Assembly (NCBI GenBank): GCA_002428015.1 | Contig: DIZW01000001.1 | Coordinates: 1 to 64,000 of the forward strand | Direction of reading: 5' to 3' | Length of the DNA: 64,000 nt | From: Oxalobacteraceae bacterium UBA6018 | Lineage (GTDB): Bacteria > Pseudomonadota > Gammaproteobacteria > Burkholderiales > Burkholderiaceae_D | Part shown: positions 1-7,958 of the stretch, one piece after another | How the letters are laid out: each line of letters begins with the position of its first letter | Position numbering within the stretch: the first letter of the stretch is position 1 | Made by a program: the position numbers and the translations under genes | Notes under the pieces: generated by a model | Databases searched by the model: none | What the model was told of the DNA's origin: nothing | Seen by the model: the letters and a program-made list of their open reading frames with translations, nothing else

Positions 1-21
1 CGACTCACGGGAGGCCCACCA
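1..21 (+). tRNA. 3' end of CAU-anticodon tRNA (left attachment copy, cut by window edge)
   Basis: The sequence reads the end of a T loop, T-stem CACGG, seven acceptor bases GAGGCCC, discriminator A and CCA. By comparison with the longer copy at the right end, the complete gene starting before the window should be a CAU-anticodon tRNA. The acceptor sequence suggests tRNA-Ile2(CAU) rather than an elongator Met tRNA, but the 5' half is not visible. This side should carry the restored functional gene. Confidence 0.65.
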
Positions 22-39
22 TAATTAGCTAATATATTC

Positions 40-80
40 AACGACTTGCACGCTTTGGCCTGTGGGTCGTTTTTTCTTTT
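40..80 (+). terminator. Probable terminator for the restored tRNA
   Basis: AACGAC (40-45) pairs with GTCGTT (66-71) and is followed directly by a T-rich run to position 80. It lies 19 bases after the tRNA CCA end, on DNA contributed by the element. The element therefore seems to supply a new terminator to the tRNA it disrupts and restores. Confidence 0.5.
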
Positions 81-97
81 AGCCTCATTCATCGCGC

Positions 98-125
98 CAT
101 GTAACCGCTGTGTAACCCGATTCGA
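98..125 (+). repeat. Left copy of paired TGTAACC sites (candidate integrase arm sites)
   Basis: Two TGTAACC heptamers start 11 bases apart (100-106 and 111-117), followed by CGATTCGA. Nearly the same arrangement, in the same orientation, occurs at 9637-9665 next to the integrase start. Tandem short repeats near both ends are what arm-type sites of lambda-like integrases look like. Their role here is inferred. Confidence 0.6.
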
Positions 126-720
126 TAAATACTTGCAGGCTGTCGCATCCTCGCCACAGTCCCGGGCAAGGGGTCGCCCGTGTAATGGCCGTCTTGTGCA
201 AATGGTCGGGTGATGCGCTGGCGCTGGCTGTCCGATTGTCCATTGTGGCGCTGCGGGCTTCCTGTGCTGGCGCTGTGGCGGTCGCTCGGTGGGCGCAGGC
301 CGTGGAAACACCTGTGGAAACACCGTCTTGGAAACCAGCGCCAGCAGGGCCGGGCCTTCCGGTGCCTACCGTGCCACGTACCGGCTCCCGGCGCGAACTT
401 GCCGCCCCTCCCATAAGGGCACATGCGAAAGTTTGTTTTGTGGATGCGTGAAAACTACTGAGGGACCGGTTTGCAAAAAACGACGCTCAGAGGAATTTTA
501 GGGCCTACCCCTTCGCCATGGCTGGCGGCGTCCTCGCGCGTGCACGCGGGCGGGGAGTTGTGGGTTAGCGTTTGAGCGAAGGAGCATAGCCGGTTTCCCG
601 TGGTCGATACGGTAGGGAGTTGATGCCCCCACCCGTGCGCCACGGTAGGCAGGTCGCATCGAGGTTCGCGCACCGCACCGAAAGGCGGTACGCACGGAGG
701 TACGCACCGGAATGCAGCCC
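126..720. other. Gene-free left end of the element
   Basis: About 600 bases with no frame that looks like a real protein. Small repeats are visible: GGAAACACC twice near 302-325, and GGTACGCAC twice near 686-705. The translated frames here are rich in Arg, Pro and Ala, as expected from non-coding GC-rich DNA. A replication or transfer origin cannot be excluded. Confidence 0.5.
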
Positions 721-1242
721 TCAGAATTCTTTGTTGCGTCCTCTGCAGTATTTGGAGTAGATGAGCGCCCATCCTTTTTTCACACGCTCAGGGTCGAGGC
801 CGTCCGTTTCAAACAAAACCCTGCCATCACCTGTAACAGTAACAAACTGTGTTATTCGAGGAGCTTGACCGATTGAAGGATGACTGATGGTTTGGAATGC
901 ATACTTAATGGATGACCTATCAATGTCATTTAAACGTAACTCTCGGGTGTCAGTGACGTCCATTAGCATCTTATCATCGCCGTCGCCACCCTTATAAGTT
1001 GCTTTATGATAGATGCAATTTTTGGCATCGTAGGCGTACCAGTAACCCCAGTTGGACCCCTCATCTGTAGGCATTCCGTCAGAATAGTTGAGCACTTTAG
1101 CCACAGTGTCTATGTCAACAGTTTTTCGAACTTCGTTAATAGTCCGCACATATTTTGGCATTTGAAATTGCGCAAGAACCGGGGCGGATATGACTACAAA
1201 GGATAGGACTATTGTTAAAGCGTGCTTTTTGGAATGGCTCAT
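721..1242 (-). CDS. Secreted protein of unknown function (element cargo)
   Basis: A 173-residue protein beginning MSHSKKHALTIVLSF with a clear Sec signal peptide and a likely cleavage after the APVLAQ segment. The mature part has no family I recognise; it contains a WGYWYAYDAKNC segment, a few Cys residues and mixed beta-like stretches. Its base composition is visibly more AT-rich than the neighbouring genes, consistent with recent acquisition. It sits at the left end of the integrated element, away from the mobilization operon, so it is probably cargo. It may act in the periplasm or outside the cell. Confidence 0.75.
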   Translation of the reverse strand: MSHSKKHALTIVLSFVVISAPVLAQFQMPKYVRTINEVRKTVDIDTVAKVLNYSDGMPTDEGSNWGYWYAYDAKNCIYHKATYKGGDGDDKMLMDVTDTRELRLNDIDRSSIKYAFQTISHPSIGQAPRITQFVTVTGDGRVLFETDGLDPERVKKGWALIYSKYCRGRNKEF

Positions 1243-1354
1243 TTAGCTCTCTTTAAATACGTTGGTGGCGCACCTTGGTATTGTGACATGTCCGCATAGC
1301 TTGCCGAATATTTCTCTCATTCTGCCCATGTAGAAAGATAACGTTGTCGTCGTT

Positions 1355-1366
1355 GTGAGTTCTCAC
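1355..1366. promoter_or_regulatory. Short palindrome upstream of the secreted-protein gene
   Basis: GTGAG-TT-CTCAC lies about 115 bases upstream of the start at 1242, in the gap between that gene and the next one. The position would suit an operator. No regulator can be assigned. Confidence 0.25.
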
Positions 1367-1446
1367 GGTTTCCACTATCGCGCGCGTGCGAAGCGCGCAG
1401 TATTTCCCCCATCGCGCGCCTCCGCGTACAGGTACGATATTCCCCG

Positions 1447-1644
1447 CTAACGGGTTCGCGGTCGCTTCCTTGCCTCGCCCAGTAGCAGGCGCTCCAAAGC
1501 TCGCCCTCCGCACTCGTTGGACTTTCGTTCTTGCTCCAAGTAAGTGGCCAGGTCAGGATGCACATAGACGGACAGACGCTTAAATCCGGCTTCCTTCATC
1601 CGCGCCTTGTAAGCGCGCAGGCGTTCGGCGTTTGTAGTGTTCAT
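1447..1644 (-). CDS. Small ribbon-helix-helix-like protein
   Basis: A 65-residue basic protein. The central segment RLSVYVHPDLATYLEQER has the pattern of an MetJ/Arc-type ribbon-helix-helix: a short beta strand followed by helix and a charged turn. Such proteins on mobile elements are usually DNA-binding autorepressors, antitoxins or relaxosome accessory factors. No toxin partner is obvious beside it. It lies 32 bases after the end of the upstream gene. The fold assignment is a pattern judgement; the gene itself looks real. Confidence 0.6.
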   Translation of the reverse strand: MNTTNAERLRAYKARMKEAGFKRLSVYVHPDLATYLEQERKSNECGGRALERLLLGEARKRPRTR

Positions 1645-1676
1645 GGTTTGATTGCCTTAAATTAATTCAAGTTCGC

Positions 1677-2021
1677 TCAGGATGTCGCACTGCTGGAGCT
1701 GGCCATCTGCATCGTCGTCTTGGCCTGGCGCGTCGTGGCGGGTGCTGTAACCGCCTTTTCCACATCGTCTAGCAGCTTGTCTATCGTCGTCCGGTCAAGG
1801 CTCGGCGCGGGTGCTGTCCCATTGATGTAAGCGACAATCAAGCGGTTCGTCTTCGTCATCTCGCGCAGTAATTCCCGGCAGGAGTAGTTGACGGCGTTCT
1901 TGCTCGATACCGCCTTGCCCTTTGGCGTCTTTGGTCCGGTGCTTGTGGCCCACGGCTTCCAGGTCAGTATTAGCTCGCGTTGCCGGGCTTTCTGTGCTTC
2001 CGTCCATTGTCTTGCAGCCAT
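1677..2021 (-). CDS. Hypothetical protein with TGPKTPKGKA motif
   Basis: A 114-residue basic protein. Residues about 25-46 contain TGPKTPKGKAVSSKNAVNYS, close to the STGP(R/K)T-x-xGK-x-x-S-x-NA motif of short proteins common on phages and mobile elements. The function of that motif is not established, as far as I know. The C-terminus is low-complexity Ala/Thr/Ser. It is probably co-transcribed with the small RHH-like gene downstream. Confidence 0.65.
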   Translation of the reverse strand: MAARQWTEAQKARQRELILTWKPWATSTGPKTPKGKAVSSKNAVNYSCRELLREMTKTNRLIVAYINGTAPAPSLDRTTIDKLLDDVEKAVTAPATTRQAKTTMQMASSSSATS

Positions 2022-2104
2022 GGTGCCCTCAATTATGAAAAAGTTCGTTTCGCTTAGGAATTTTGCTTGAGCGGTGACGTGTGCTCAGTCTTGAACCGAC
2101 TCCC

Positions 2105-2223
2105 GAAGTGCTTTTGACGCACTTCGTCACTTCGTCAAAACGTGCGTCAGATTGTGAATCCTGCGAGGCTCGCCGTTCGCAGTCGCGTTCGCAATCTCAC
2201 GGCCAAGATTGCGCCGTGAGATT
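2105..2223. repeat. Inverted-repeat cluster, candidate oriT or replication origin
   Basis: Three inverted repeats are packed into the 265-base gap between two minus-strand genes. GAAGTGC (2105-2111) pairs with GCACTTC (2119-2125). TTTTGACG (2112-2119) pairs with CGTCAAAA (2133-2140). An 11-base arm (2193-2203) pairs perfectly with 2213-2223 across nine bases. The element encodes a relaxase and needs an oriT; this is the most structured non-coding DNA within it. The role is inference. Confidence 0.4.
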
Positions 2224-2286
2224 TGGCGATGCACTTCGGTGTCGCGAGATTGCCTCGCCCCAGTGCCCTTAACAATGCGCCCGTCG

Positions 2287-2628
2287 TCAGCGAATGAACG
2301 CCATCCGTCGCTTTGACCGTGCCGCCTTCACGCCTCCGAGCCATTCGCGCCCAGCAGCATCAAGCGCGGCATCGATAACGGCAGGCGCAAGCGTCCATGT
2401 TGTCGCCCATCCGGTTTTGGTCGCCATGTCATCGCGGATAATCGGCCACCTGTACCGGCGCACCAGCGCGCGCATGACCGTATGCAGGCCGACGGTCCCA
2501 GTAGCAAACATGCCTACGGTATCGATGCTATCGCCGGGTGAGAGTAGCGCGGCCAAGACAGTTGCCCGTGCCGTGGTGGTCAGCTTGGGGAACCTGCCGG
2601 GCTTGCTGTGGTTGCGGTCAACCATCAC
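2287..2628 (-). CDS. Hypothetical protein of the mobilization operon
   Basis: A 113-residue protein, basic at both ends. The segment LTTTARATVLAALLSPGDSI and the following residues resemble a small winged-helix N-terminus, but I cannot name a family. Its ATG overlaps the stop of the upstream gene by four bases (2625-2628), so the two are probably translationally coupled. It is the last gene of the element's main operon before the inverted-repeat cluster. Confidence 0.6.
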   Translation of the reverse strand: MMVDRNHSKPGRFPKLTTTARATVLAALLSPGDSIDTVGMFATGTVGLHTVMRALVRRYRWPIIRDDMATKTGWATTWTLAPAVIDAALDAAGREWLGGVKAARSKRRMAFIR

Positions 2629-3314
2629 AGAGCCGAAACCGATTTGGCTTCATTGAGCGCAGCAGGGACAATATGCAGCCGTGGCGGGTGGCGCTTCATC
2701 GTGCCGTCAGCGGCTTGTTTGAACATGGGCAGGTGCGCGAACATGCCGCCGGGCTGAAACAGGCTGTCGCCCAGCTTCCGGCCTTCCTCGTGGTTTGTCA
2801 GGAAGTCGATGAACACCCGTTGCGATGCTTGGAACAGTGGCCCGGAATTGTATCCCGCCTTCCTGTTGGCGGCGCTGTCTTCCAGCCCGTGCAGGTAGAT
2901 AATTTTTATCAGGCCGTCCGCATCGGTCAGGCTGCTACGGTCAGCCGTGTTCACGTTCAGGATTTCGCAGCGTTGCGCCAGCGTCGTACCGGCGTCAATC
3001 ATCGGTGCGGCGCTGGTAAGAAGTTTTCCGCAATTGTGCAAGCTCTCCCGCATCGGCTTACACAAGGCCGTGACTTCGGCGGCGGCGGCATCCAGTGCAG
3101 CGATGCGGGCGGCGTCGAACCTGCCTGCATGTTCGCGCCAGATGCTCGCCCGCCTGCGGTATTGGCGCGCCTTGTCGTATTGCGAGTCCAGCACGGCGAC
3201 GGCCCGGCGTACCATCCTGCGAACTTGGACAACGTACAGCAGCAGGTCTTTGATTGTTGGCGGTGCTGGCCTGGCGGTCAGGGTATGAATGGTTGCAGTC
3301 TCGTTCTGGTTCAT
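2625..3314 (-). CDS. Hypothetical helical protein downstream of the relaxase
   Basis: A 229-residue protein. The frame is open further upstream, but I choose the ATG at 3314 (MNQNETATIH) because AAGGAAAAG stands just before it and the upstream extension is low-complexity. Residues 30-110 are rich in Arg, Ala, Leu and Glu and should be largely helical. A more conserved-looking section (about 140-200) contains LFQPGGMFAHLPMFKQAADG. No family recognised. Its position after the relaxase suggests a mobilization accessory or a plasmid-like maintenance role, which is only a guess. Confidence 0.65.
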   Translation of the reverse strand: MNQNETATIHTLTARPAPPTIKDLLLYVVQVRRMVRRAVAVLDSQYDKARQYRRRASIWREHAGRFDAARIAALDAAAAEVTALCKPMRESLHNCGKLLTSAAPMIDAGTTLAQRCEILNVNTADRSSLTDADGLIKIIYLHGLEDSAANRKAGYNSGPLFQASQRVFIDFLTNHEEGRKLGDSLFQPGGMFAHLPMFKQAADGTMKRHPPRLHIVPAALNEAKSVSAL

Positions 3315-3436
3315 GGTCTTTTCCTTGCCCGGTCGGGCGTTATGATGTCTGGTCAAGGGTTCGCGCATCAAGTGCACTGATTGGCCCGCTGTGGCGTCTA
3401 TTGCGCTTGCCTGTGACGTTGGCAGGCCAGCAGCGC

Positions 3437-4645
3437 CTAACATCGCATCACGCGGCGCGCTGGCGGTCGCTGTGGCGGTCTTGACGCCTTGCCGATACTT
3501 CCGAATGCCACGCGTACCGCTGCGGCTGCATTCGCCTTGTGCGGCGGTTTGGCGGGCTTGGGCGTTATCCATTCGCCAGTGTCAGGGTTCCACTCGTCGG
3601 CGCAGTGGTCACTATCACGCTCGCGGGTGAATCGGTCGGCTGGTTTGTCGGTGTCGTCGGTGGCGGCTGGCTGGTCGGCTTGTGGCGGCTCGGTATCGGC
3701 TGCGCTGGCTGTCGTGGTGGCTGCCGCTGGCGGTGGCGTGCTGGCGCTGGTTTGCGGCTCGGCTGGTGCTGGAAATGATGGCGCGGAAAATCCTATCCCT
3801 ACACAGGATAGGGATAGCTCGTTTTTCGGTGTGTTGGAATCGTCTATCCCTATAGGGTTGCGCTTGCCTATCCCTATAGGCTTAGGTTCCGGCGTGCATG
3901 GGCGGGTCATGATTCCGATGAACGTATCTTTCGGCTTCATCTTTTCCGCTGGCATGGTCAAGCCCAGGGCCAGCAGCAACGGTGCCGGGTCGTTCAGGTG
4001 TGGAACCAGCAGCGCCAGCAGCACGGCAGCAGAAAGCGCGCTGTTCGCTTCCAACACATCAAATGCGGAATCTATCGCCTGTTGCCGTGTCGCGGCGCTT
4101 GGGCGCTTCTGTACCGCTTGCCGTGTCAGTCCATGCCGTTGACCTACCTGTGCATGAAAGTCGGCTTGCAGCGCTTGCAGCTTGGCGCGGCCTCCCATCA
4201 AGTCACTGCCAATCATCCGGCCATCTACCAACGGCAGCAGCAGGACATGGCAATGTGGTGCGGCTTCGTCATTGTGAACGATGGCGCTAATAACCGGCAC
4301 TGCGAAGTATCGCTCTGCCCATTGGACCGACTCATCAAAAAATCGGTCATGGTCAATTGACGACTGAGGCGGCAAACTGAATATGATTTCCAGCGCCAGT
4401 ACGGCGGTCCTTTTGAGCGGCTTTACCCCGGCATCATCCATCAGGGCTTGCGCCTCGCTTGCCACGGCTGCGGCTGTGATGTGGCCACGCAATACGCAAT
4501 TGAGGCCGACTCGCGCCGGGTCGATGTGCCCACCTGACGCGGCTCCCAGTTCGGCCAATATCTCGCGGTGGTTATGCCTTGCGGCCACCTCAATGATGGC
4601 CTTTCCGGTCAGCTTTTTGATGCGCAGGAATTGGGCGTGTGTCAT
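3437..4645 (-). CDS. MobV/Pre-type relaxase
   Basis: A protein of about 402 residues. The N-terminal part contains AARHNHREILAELG followed by HIDPARVGLN, which fits motif I of MobV relaxases (HN-x-R...N/H-I-D-x-x-R-x-x-x-N). Further on, HNDEAAPHCHVLLLPL fits the metal-binding motif H-x-D-E-x-x-PH-x-H. Such enzymes nick oriT and stay covalently linked to the transferred strand. The C-terminal third is Pro/Ala/Thr-rich and looks unstructured. I choose ATG 4645, which overlaps the stop of a 34-codon ORF; ATG 4657 is an alternative. Family assignment is from motifs only. Confidence 0.75.
   Translation of the reverse strand: MTHAQFLRIKKLTGKAIIEVAARHNHREILAELGAASGGHIDPARVGLNCVLRGHITAAAVASEAQALMDDAGVKPLKRTAVLALEIIFSLPPQSSIDHDRFFDESVQWAERYFAVPVISAIVHNDEAAPHCHVLLLPLVDGRMIGSDLMGGRAKLQALQADFHAQVGQRHGLTRQAVQKRPSAATRQQAIDSAFDVLEANSALSAAVLLALLVPHLNDPAPLLLALGLTMPAEKMKPKDTFIGIMTRPCTPEPKPIGIGKRNPIGIDDSNTPKNELSLSCVGIGFSAPSFPAPAEPQTSASTPPPAAATTTASAADTEPPQADQPAATDDTDKPADRFTRERDSDHCADEWNPDTGEWITPKPAKPPHKANAAAAVRVAFGSIGKASRPPQRPPARRVMRC
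3792..3880. repeat. Four copies of CTATCCCTA inside the relaxase gene
   Basis: Copies lie at 3793-3801, 3809-3817 (inverted), 3844-3852 and 3868-3876; CCCTATAGGG at 3848-3857 is itself palindromic. In the protein they encode repeated PIGIG-like segments in the low-complexity C-terminal linker. They could be an iteron-like or nucleoprotein site embedded in coding DNA, or simply a coding repeat. Confidence 0.55.
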
Positions 4646-4746
4646 GCGCGCCCCCATGCCACCAGCGCCAGCAGCGCGGCCAGTATCACGGCGTCGGCAG
4701 GAATGGCGGCAGCGATGCGCGCCAGCAGGAACAATGCGCGCCTCAC
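4642..4746 (-). CDS. 34-residue single-span membrane peptide, coupled on both sides
   Basis: A GTG-started frame of 34 codons that begins VRRALFLLARIAAAIPADAV and continues as ILAALLALVAWGRA. The second half is a convincing transmembrane helix after a basic N-terminus. Its GTG overlaps the TGA of the upstream gene (GTGA), and its TGA overlaps the ATG of the relaxase (ATGA). Two four-base overlaps in a row are strong evidence that it is translated. It was too short for ordinary gene calling. Function unknown; it could anchor the relaxosome at the membrane. Confidence 0.55.
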   Translation of the reverse strand: MRRALFLLARIAAAIPADAVILAALLALVAWGRA

Positions 4747-5102
4747 GACTTGGCCTTTGCATCGCGCTTGCGCAGCCATGCATTGACGGCGCGGCGGTCG
4801 TCGTCGTCAAGCTCGTAGATGCCGAACTTGATAGGGTAGCCGTCGCGGTCGATACCTGGCGTTCGTTGGCACTTGGCGCGCAGCCCACGGCGGCGAAGTT
4901 CTGCCATCAACTCAGGCCCGTTCGATGCGCCTGCAATGCTGTCGATTTCCTCGCGCTTACGTGGGCGAATCATCAGCGAGTGAATCACCCGCAGGTGTCG
5001 CGGGTTATCGGTGCCAGTGAATTTGCAGGCGGTTGCTGTAGAATCTTGGGTGTCAGCGCCAAGGGTCAATTCTGCAAACAGTGGGGATTGGCCCTTGTCC
5101 AT
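4743..5102 (-). CDS. Winged-helix-like protein of the mobilization operon
   Basis: A 119-residue protein. Residues 34-78 (from NPRHLRVIHSLMIRPRKREE through SNGPELMAELRRRGL) read like a winged helix-turn-helix used by small element regulators: a basic helix, a turn, then a recognition-like helix before RRGL. The C-terminus is acidic then basic. Its start overlaps the stop of the excisionase-like gene by one base (TAATG). It may regulate the operon or assist the relaxase. Confidence 0.65.
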   Translation of the reverse strand: MDKGQSPLFAELTLGADTQDSTATACKFTGTDNPRHLRVIHSLMIRPRKREEIDSIAGASNGPELMAELRRRGLRAKCQRTPGIDRDGYPIKFGIYELDDDDRRAVNAWLRKRDAKAKS

Positions 5103-5365
5103 TATTGGCCCCCGTTCAGCAGGCGGCGAATGTCAGCCACAGCCCAGGCAAGGCGGCCATTAACGCGGGTCGGGCGAATATTGCCCGTTTCCAGACAGGC
5201 ATAAGCACGCATGGTTTGCGGCTTGCGCATAAGGTGGAAGGCAGCGCACGCGGTGTCTACATGGCTGCGGTTCTCTTGGTCGAGCGGCGGGAAGTTTTGC
5301 AACTCCTTGGCGGCGGTCGCGTTCTTAACGGCTTGCTTGAGTTGCGGGAATGTGGCGGTTTGCAT
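5102..5365 (-). CDS. Excisionase-like DNA-binding protein
   Basis: An 87-residue protein. The C-terminal half, with MRKPQTMRAYACLETG followed by RPTRVNGRLAWAVADIRRL, matches the pattern of MerR-like excisionase/AlpA helix-turn-helix proteins: helix, turn, then a short hairpin with R-x-NGR-x-W. It is the first gene of the overlapping mobilization operon, and a 158-base gap upstream should hold the promoter. A role in excision or operon control is inferred from the motif and the presence of an integrase on the same element. Confidence 0.6.
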   Translation of the reverse strand: MQTATFPQLKQAVKNATAAKELQNFPPLDQENRSHVDTACAAFHLMRKPQTMRAYACLETGNIRPTRVNGRLAWAVADIRRLLNGGQ

Positions 5366-5523
5366 TTTGAATCACCTTTTCGCATCGCTGCGTGTTTAAG
5401 ATGATTCAGTAAAAATTACCGGGGTCGCCCTGTGATATGCCCCGGGATTTGAAGCAAGTATTCATGCGGGTTTGCGGGCAGTGACCCGGTATTGGCCCGG
5501 CATTACACCACGGCATTTAAGGC

Positions 5524-7875
5524 TCAGATTGCCTCTGAATGTTCATGCCACCGTTCGCGCCAGTCTGCCAGAAATGGATAAGTAAAAAATGCTCGGTTTA
5601 TTGCCGCCTTTGTCGCCAGCCTCCTTTCGCAAAGCTCCACAGCCATCAGCAACGGGCACCACACTGACAAATCGCGCCCCCTTGCGCCCTTTGAAACTCT
5701 AGCTCGTACTGCCCATTTTGCCCCATCCGACATCGCTTTAGATAAGTTGGTCGTCACCAGCGCATCGAAGGCGGCAAGTATTTGATTTTTGGTTATGCCT
5801 TCTGCCGCCCTCTGTGACGGCGATACCGGCAGCGGTTCGGCGGGAGGTTCCATAGGCGCTGAAAACGGGACCTCCCATTTCCTTTCCAATTCGGCCAAGT
5901 CATCACGCAACGTGCTTAGAGTTTTCTCTTTCAGAGCCGCCTCACTGGGGATACCTTGATGGTGCATTGACTCCCAATCGGCAATCTTGCGTTTCAACTC
6001 ATTGATGCTTAATTCCAAGTCCCACCAATATTTATCCTCTCGCTGCGCTTCTGCAGTATTTTTGTCGTCCCACGCGGCGGCAGCTTCGCGCCGCTCATCC
6101 GGGGTCAAGTCAATCCAATATCCGGGGCCAACCGGGGCGGGAGTGAAAACGCGGCGCACCCATCCTTGCAAGCGCTCCGGCAGGATATTCGGCGGACGTG
6201 CTGGCCGGTCAAAGTGTTCGGTCAATGCTGCGCTAAGCGTCTCGTTCGTGGCCGCCTCGGTGGCTAGAGGCAAGCCAGCAGGCACGTCGTCAGCCTGTGT
6301 GATTTTCTGAACGCTCAGATTATCGGCATACAGCCAAATATCGTCGATACCGATTGTTTGCGGCGATGTCAGGAAGAATAGCACCGGCTCGCTGCCAAGC
6401 TGTGGGATGCTGATGCCTTCCTCGCGGCCTTCCTCGCGCCATACCTTGATGATTAGATTCCCGTGGCAACGGAGATGCTCAACCTCACCAGATAGCAAAG
6501 TTGTGTAGCTTGGCGAGATATCCCCCGTCCTAATCGTCGGCGCGCCAGATATCGCCCTCCCGGCGTAGTCCCGCCCATCGGCTGAAAATGGCTTGAGGAC
6601 CGCGTACACGTTAAATATCTCTTGCTGTGCCTGCATTAATAATTCATCAACGTTACAGCATCTATTGCGCGCAGCATCGGTTAATCTGATTTTTATGCGC
6701 TCCCTGCCAAAACTCCCCGGCATTGACAATGCTGCGCCCTGCTGCACAGGCGGCGCGGCAGCAAGCCTCACCGTCTCGCTTGCTGCTGTTCGTATCGATG
6801 GCTCGCCAGGCTGGGCAGCTAGCGGCAATTTAGGCGGAATGTCGGCATCGTACGTATTCGGCTTCCCCTCCATTTTCGGGGCATTTCGCCATATCTCACA
6901 GACCACGTTTTCGCAGGCCGTATATATTTCCTGCTCGTCCCTTTTCTGGGCACACCGATACCATATTTCGCGCAGTTCGTCGGTGATGAATGCCCGAGCG
7001 TATGGCTCAGTCTCCCACTTTCGGCCTAGTTCAGGTACCGCCCACAGGAGCCGCCGTGCAGCATCGCGCAGAATTTCAATAATTGATGTGTCGTTGTCGG
7101 TATGCTTATCCGATTGAGCCGGAGTAAGAGCGCCATCTGGCCGCGATGCGGCAATCGGCGCACCTGCATATGTGCCAAGCACTGCCGCACGTACCTTATC
7201 GGCGTCGGCCTCCGTCATGTACCAATATGCAGGACTCGCGACTACTTGTGCGAATTCAACGGGCGGCATATTGTTGAGCGTGCTTTGAACGGTAATTTCC
7301 CGCCTTTCCAGCATTTTTAAAATGTGGGGGAGTGCTCCGGGCCTCACAGATTTCGGGCCGCCATCTTGGCTCGTCCAACCGTGCTTGTTCATCGCAGAAA
7401 CGACAGTCCGCCGCATATCATCGTCGCGATTGCCTTCTTTCCAAGGGGCCGTGCTTGCGTCAGTTTGAAGCTGTGCAATTTCCCACGCCAACTCATCAAC
7501 CGTAAAGCGGTCATTTCTCGTTCGCGGAACAACAGGCATCGAAGACTCTCCGGCTGGCGCTGGAGTCATCGTCGCGGTTTGTCTTGGCTCCGTAAAAGGG
7601 GAGACAAAGCTGTTCAATGCACCCCTGACAGGTGTAATTGGCGGCGGCGCAGCTGACATCCATCTCATGCCAGCGTCATCAAGCACTTTCCGTCTTTCCT
7701 TTTGTGTCAGTGCGGCCATTCTTATGTCAAAGGCGCGCCGTTTCGCGCTCTCGACTTCAATCTCTGCCGCAAACTCTTTTTGATAATCTGCTACACGTTG
7801 CTTTTCCGCTTCTATTTCGGCCAGCGCATCTTCTAACGTCTTTTTGTGTTCCACAGTCACCCCTTCAGGTGTCAT
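5524..7875 (-). CDS. Large protein of unknown function (783 residues)
   Basis: I do not recognise a family. Residues 7-65 form a predicted coiled coil rich in Glu, Lys and Ala (LEDALAEIEAEKQRVADYQK). Around the middle, IRLTDAARNRCCNVDELLM resembles the short helix-turn-helix-like motif seen in some Burkholderiales element proteins. A second charged coiled coil lies at about 610-680, and the C-terminus is Trp/Arg-rich. No signal peptide or membrane span is visible, so it is probably cytoplasmic. It lies between the integrase end and the mobilization operon, a usual place for cargo. A defence function is possible but nothing in the sequence shows it. Confidence 0.75.
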   Translation of the reverse strand: MTPEGVTVEHKKTLEDALAEIEAEKQRVADYQKEFAAEIEVESAKRRAFDIRMAALTQKERRKVLDDAGMRWMSAAPPPITPVRGALNSFVSPFTEPRQTATMTPAPAGESSMPVVPRTRNDRFTVDELAWEIAQLQTDASTAPWKEGNRDDDMRRTVVSAMNKHGWTSQDGGPKSVRPGALPHILKMLERREITVQSTLNNMPPVEFAQVVASPAYWYMTEADADKVRAAVLGTYAGAPIAASRPDGALTPAQSDKHTDNDTSIIEILRDAARRLLWAVPELGRKWETEPYARAFITDELREIWYRCAQKRDEQEIYTACENVVCEIWRNAPKMEGKPNTYDADIPPKLPLAAQPGEPSIRTAASETVRLAAAPPVQQGAALSMPGSFGRERIKIRLTDAARNRCCNVDELLMQAQQEIFNVYAVLKPFSADGRDYAGRAISGAPTIRTGDISPSYTTLLSGEVEHLRCHGNLIIKVWREEGREEGISIPQLGSEPVLFFLTSPQTIGIDDIWLYADNLSVQKITQADDVPAGLPLATEAATNETLSAALTEHFDRPARPPNILPERLQGWVRRVFTPAPVGPGYWIDLTPDERREAAAAWDDKNTAEAQREDKYWWDLELSINELKRKIADWESMHHQGIPSEAALKEKTLSTLRDDLAELERKWEVPFSAPMEPPAEPLPVSPSQRAAEGITKNQILAAFDALVTTNLSKAMSDGAKWAVRARVSKGARGRDLSVWCPLLMAVELCERRLATKAAINRAFFTYPFLADWRERWHEHSEAI

Positions 7876-7958
7876 CCTTCATAAAACGGGGCGCCCGTCA
7901 GGCCGGTGAAGGAGTCCGGTTTTTCGTCCGCTAAAACTAGACTGGCGCTTTGAACTGG

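Noticed and set aside
85..720. Several Arg/Pro-rich open frames on both strands at the left end of the element
   Set aside because: They overlap each other, lack ribosome binding sites and read as translated GC-rich non-coding DNA.
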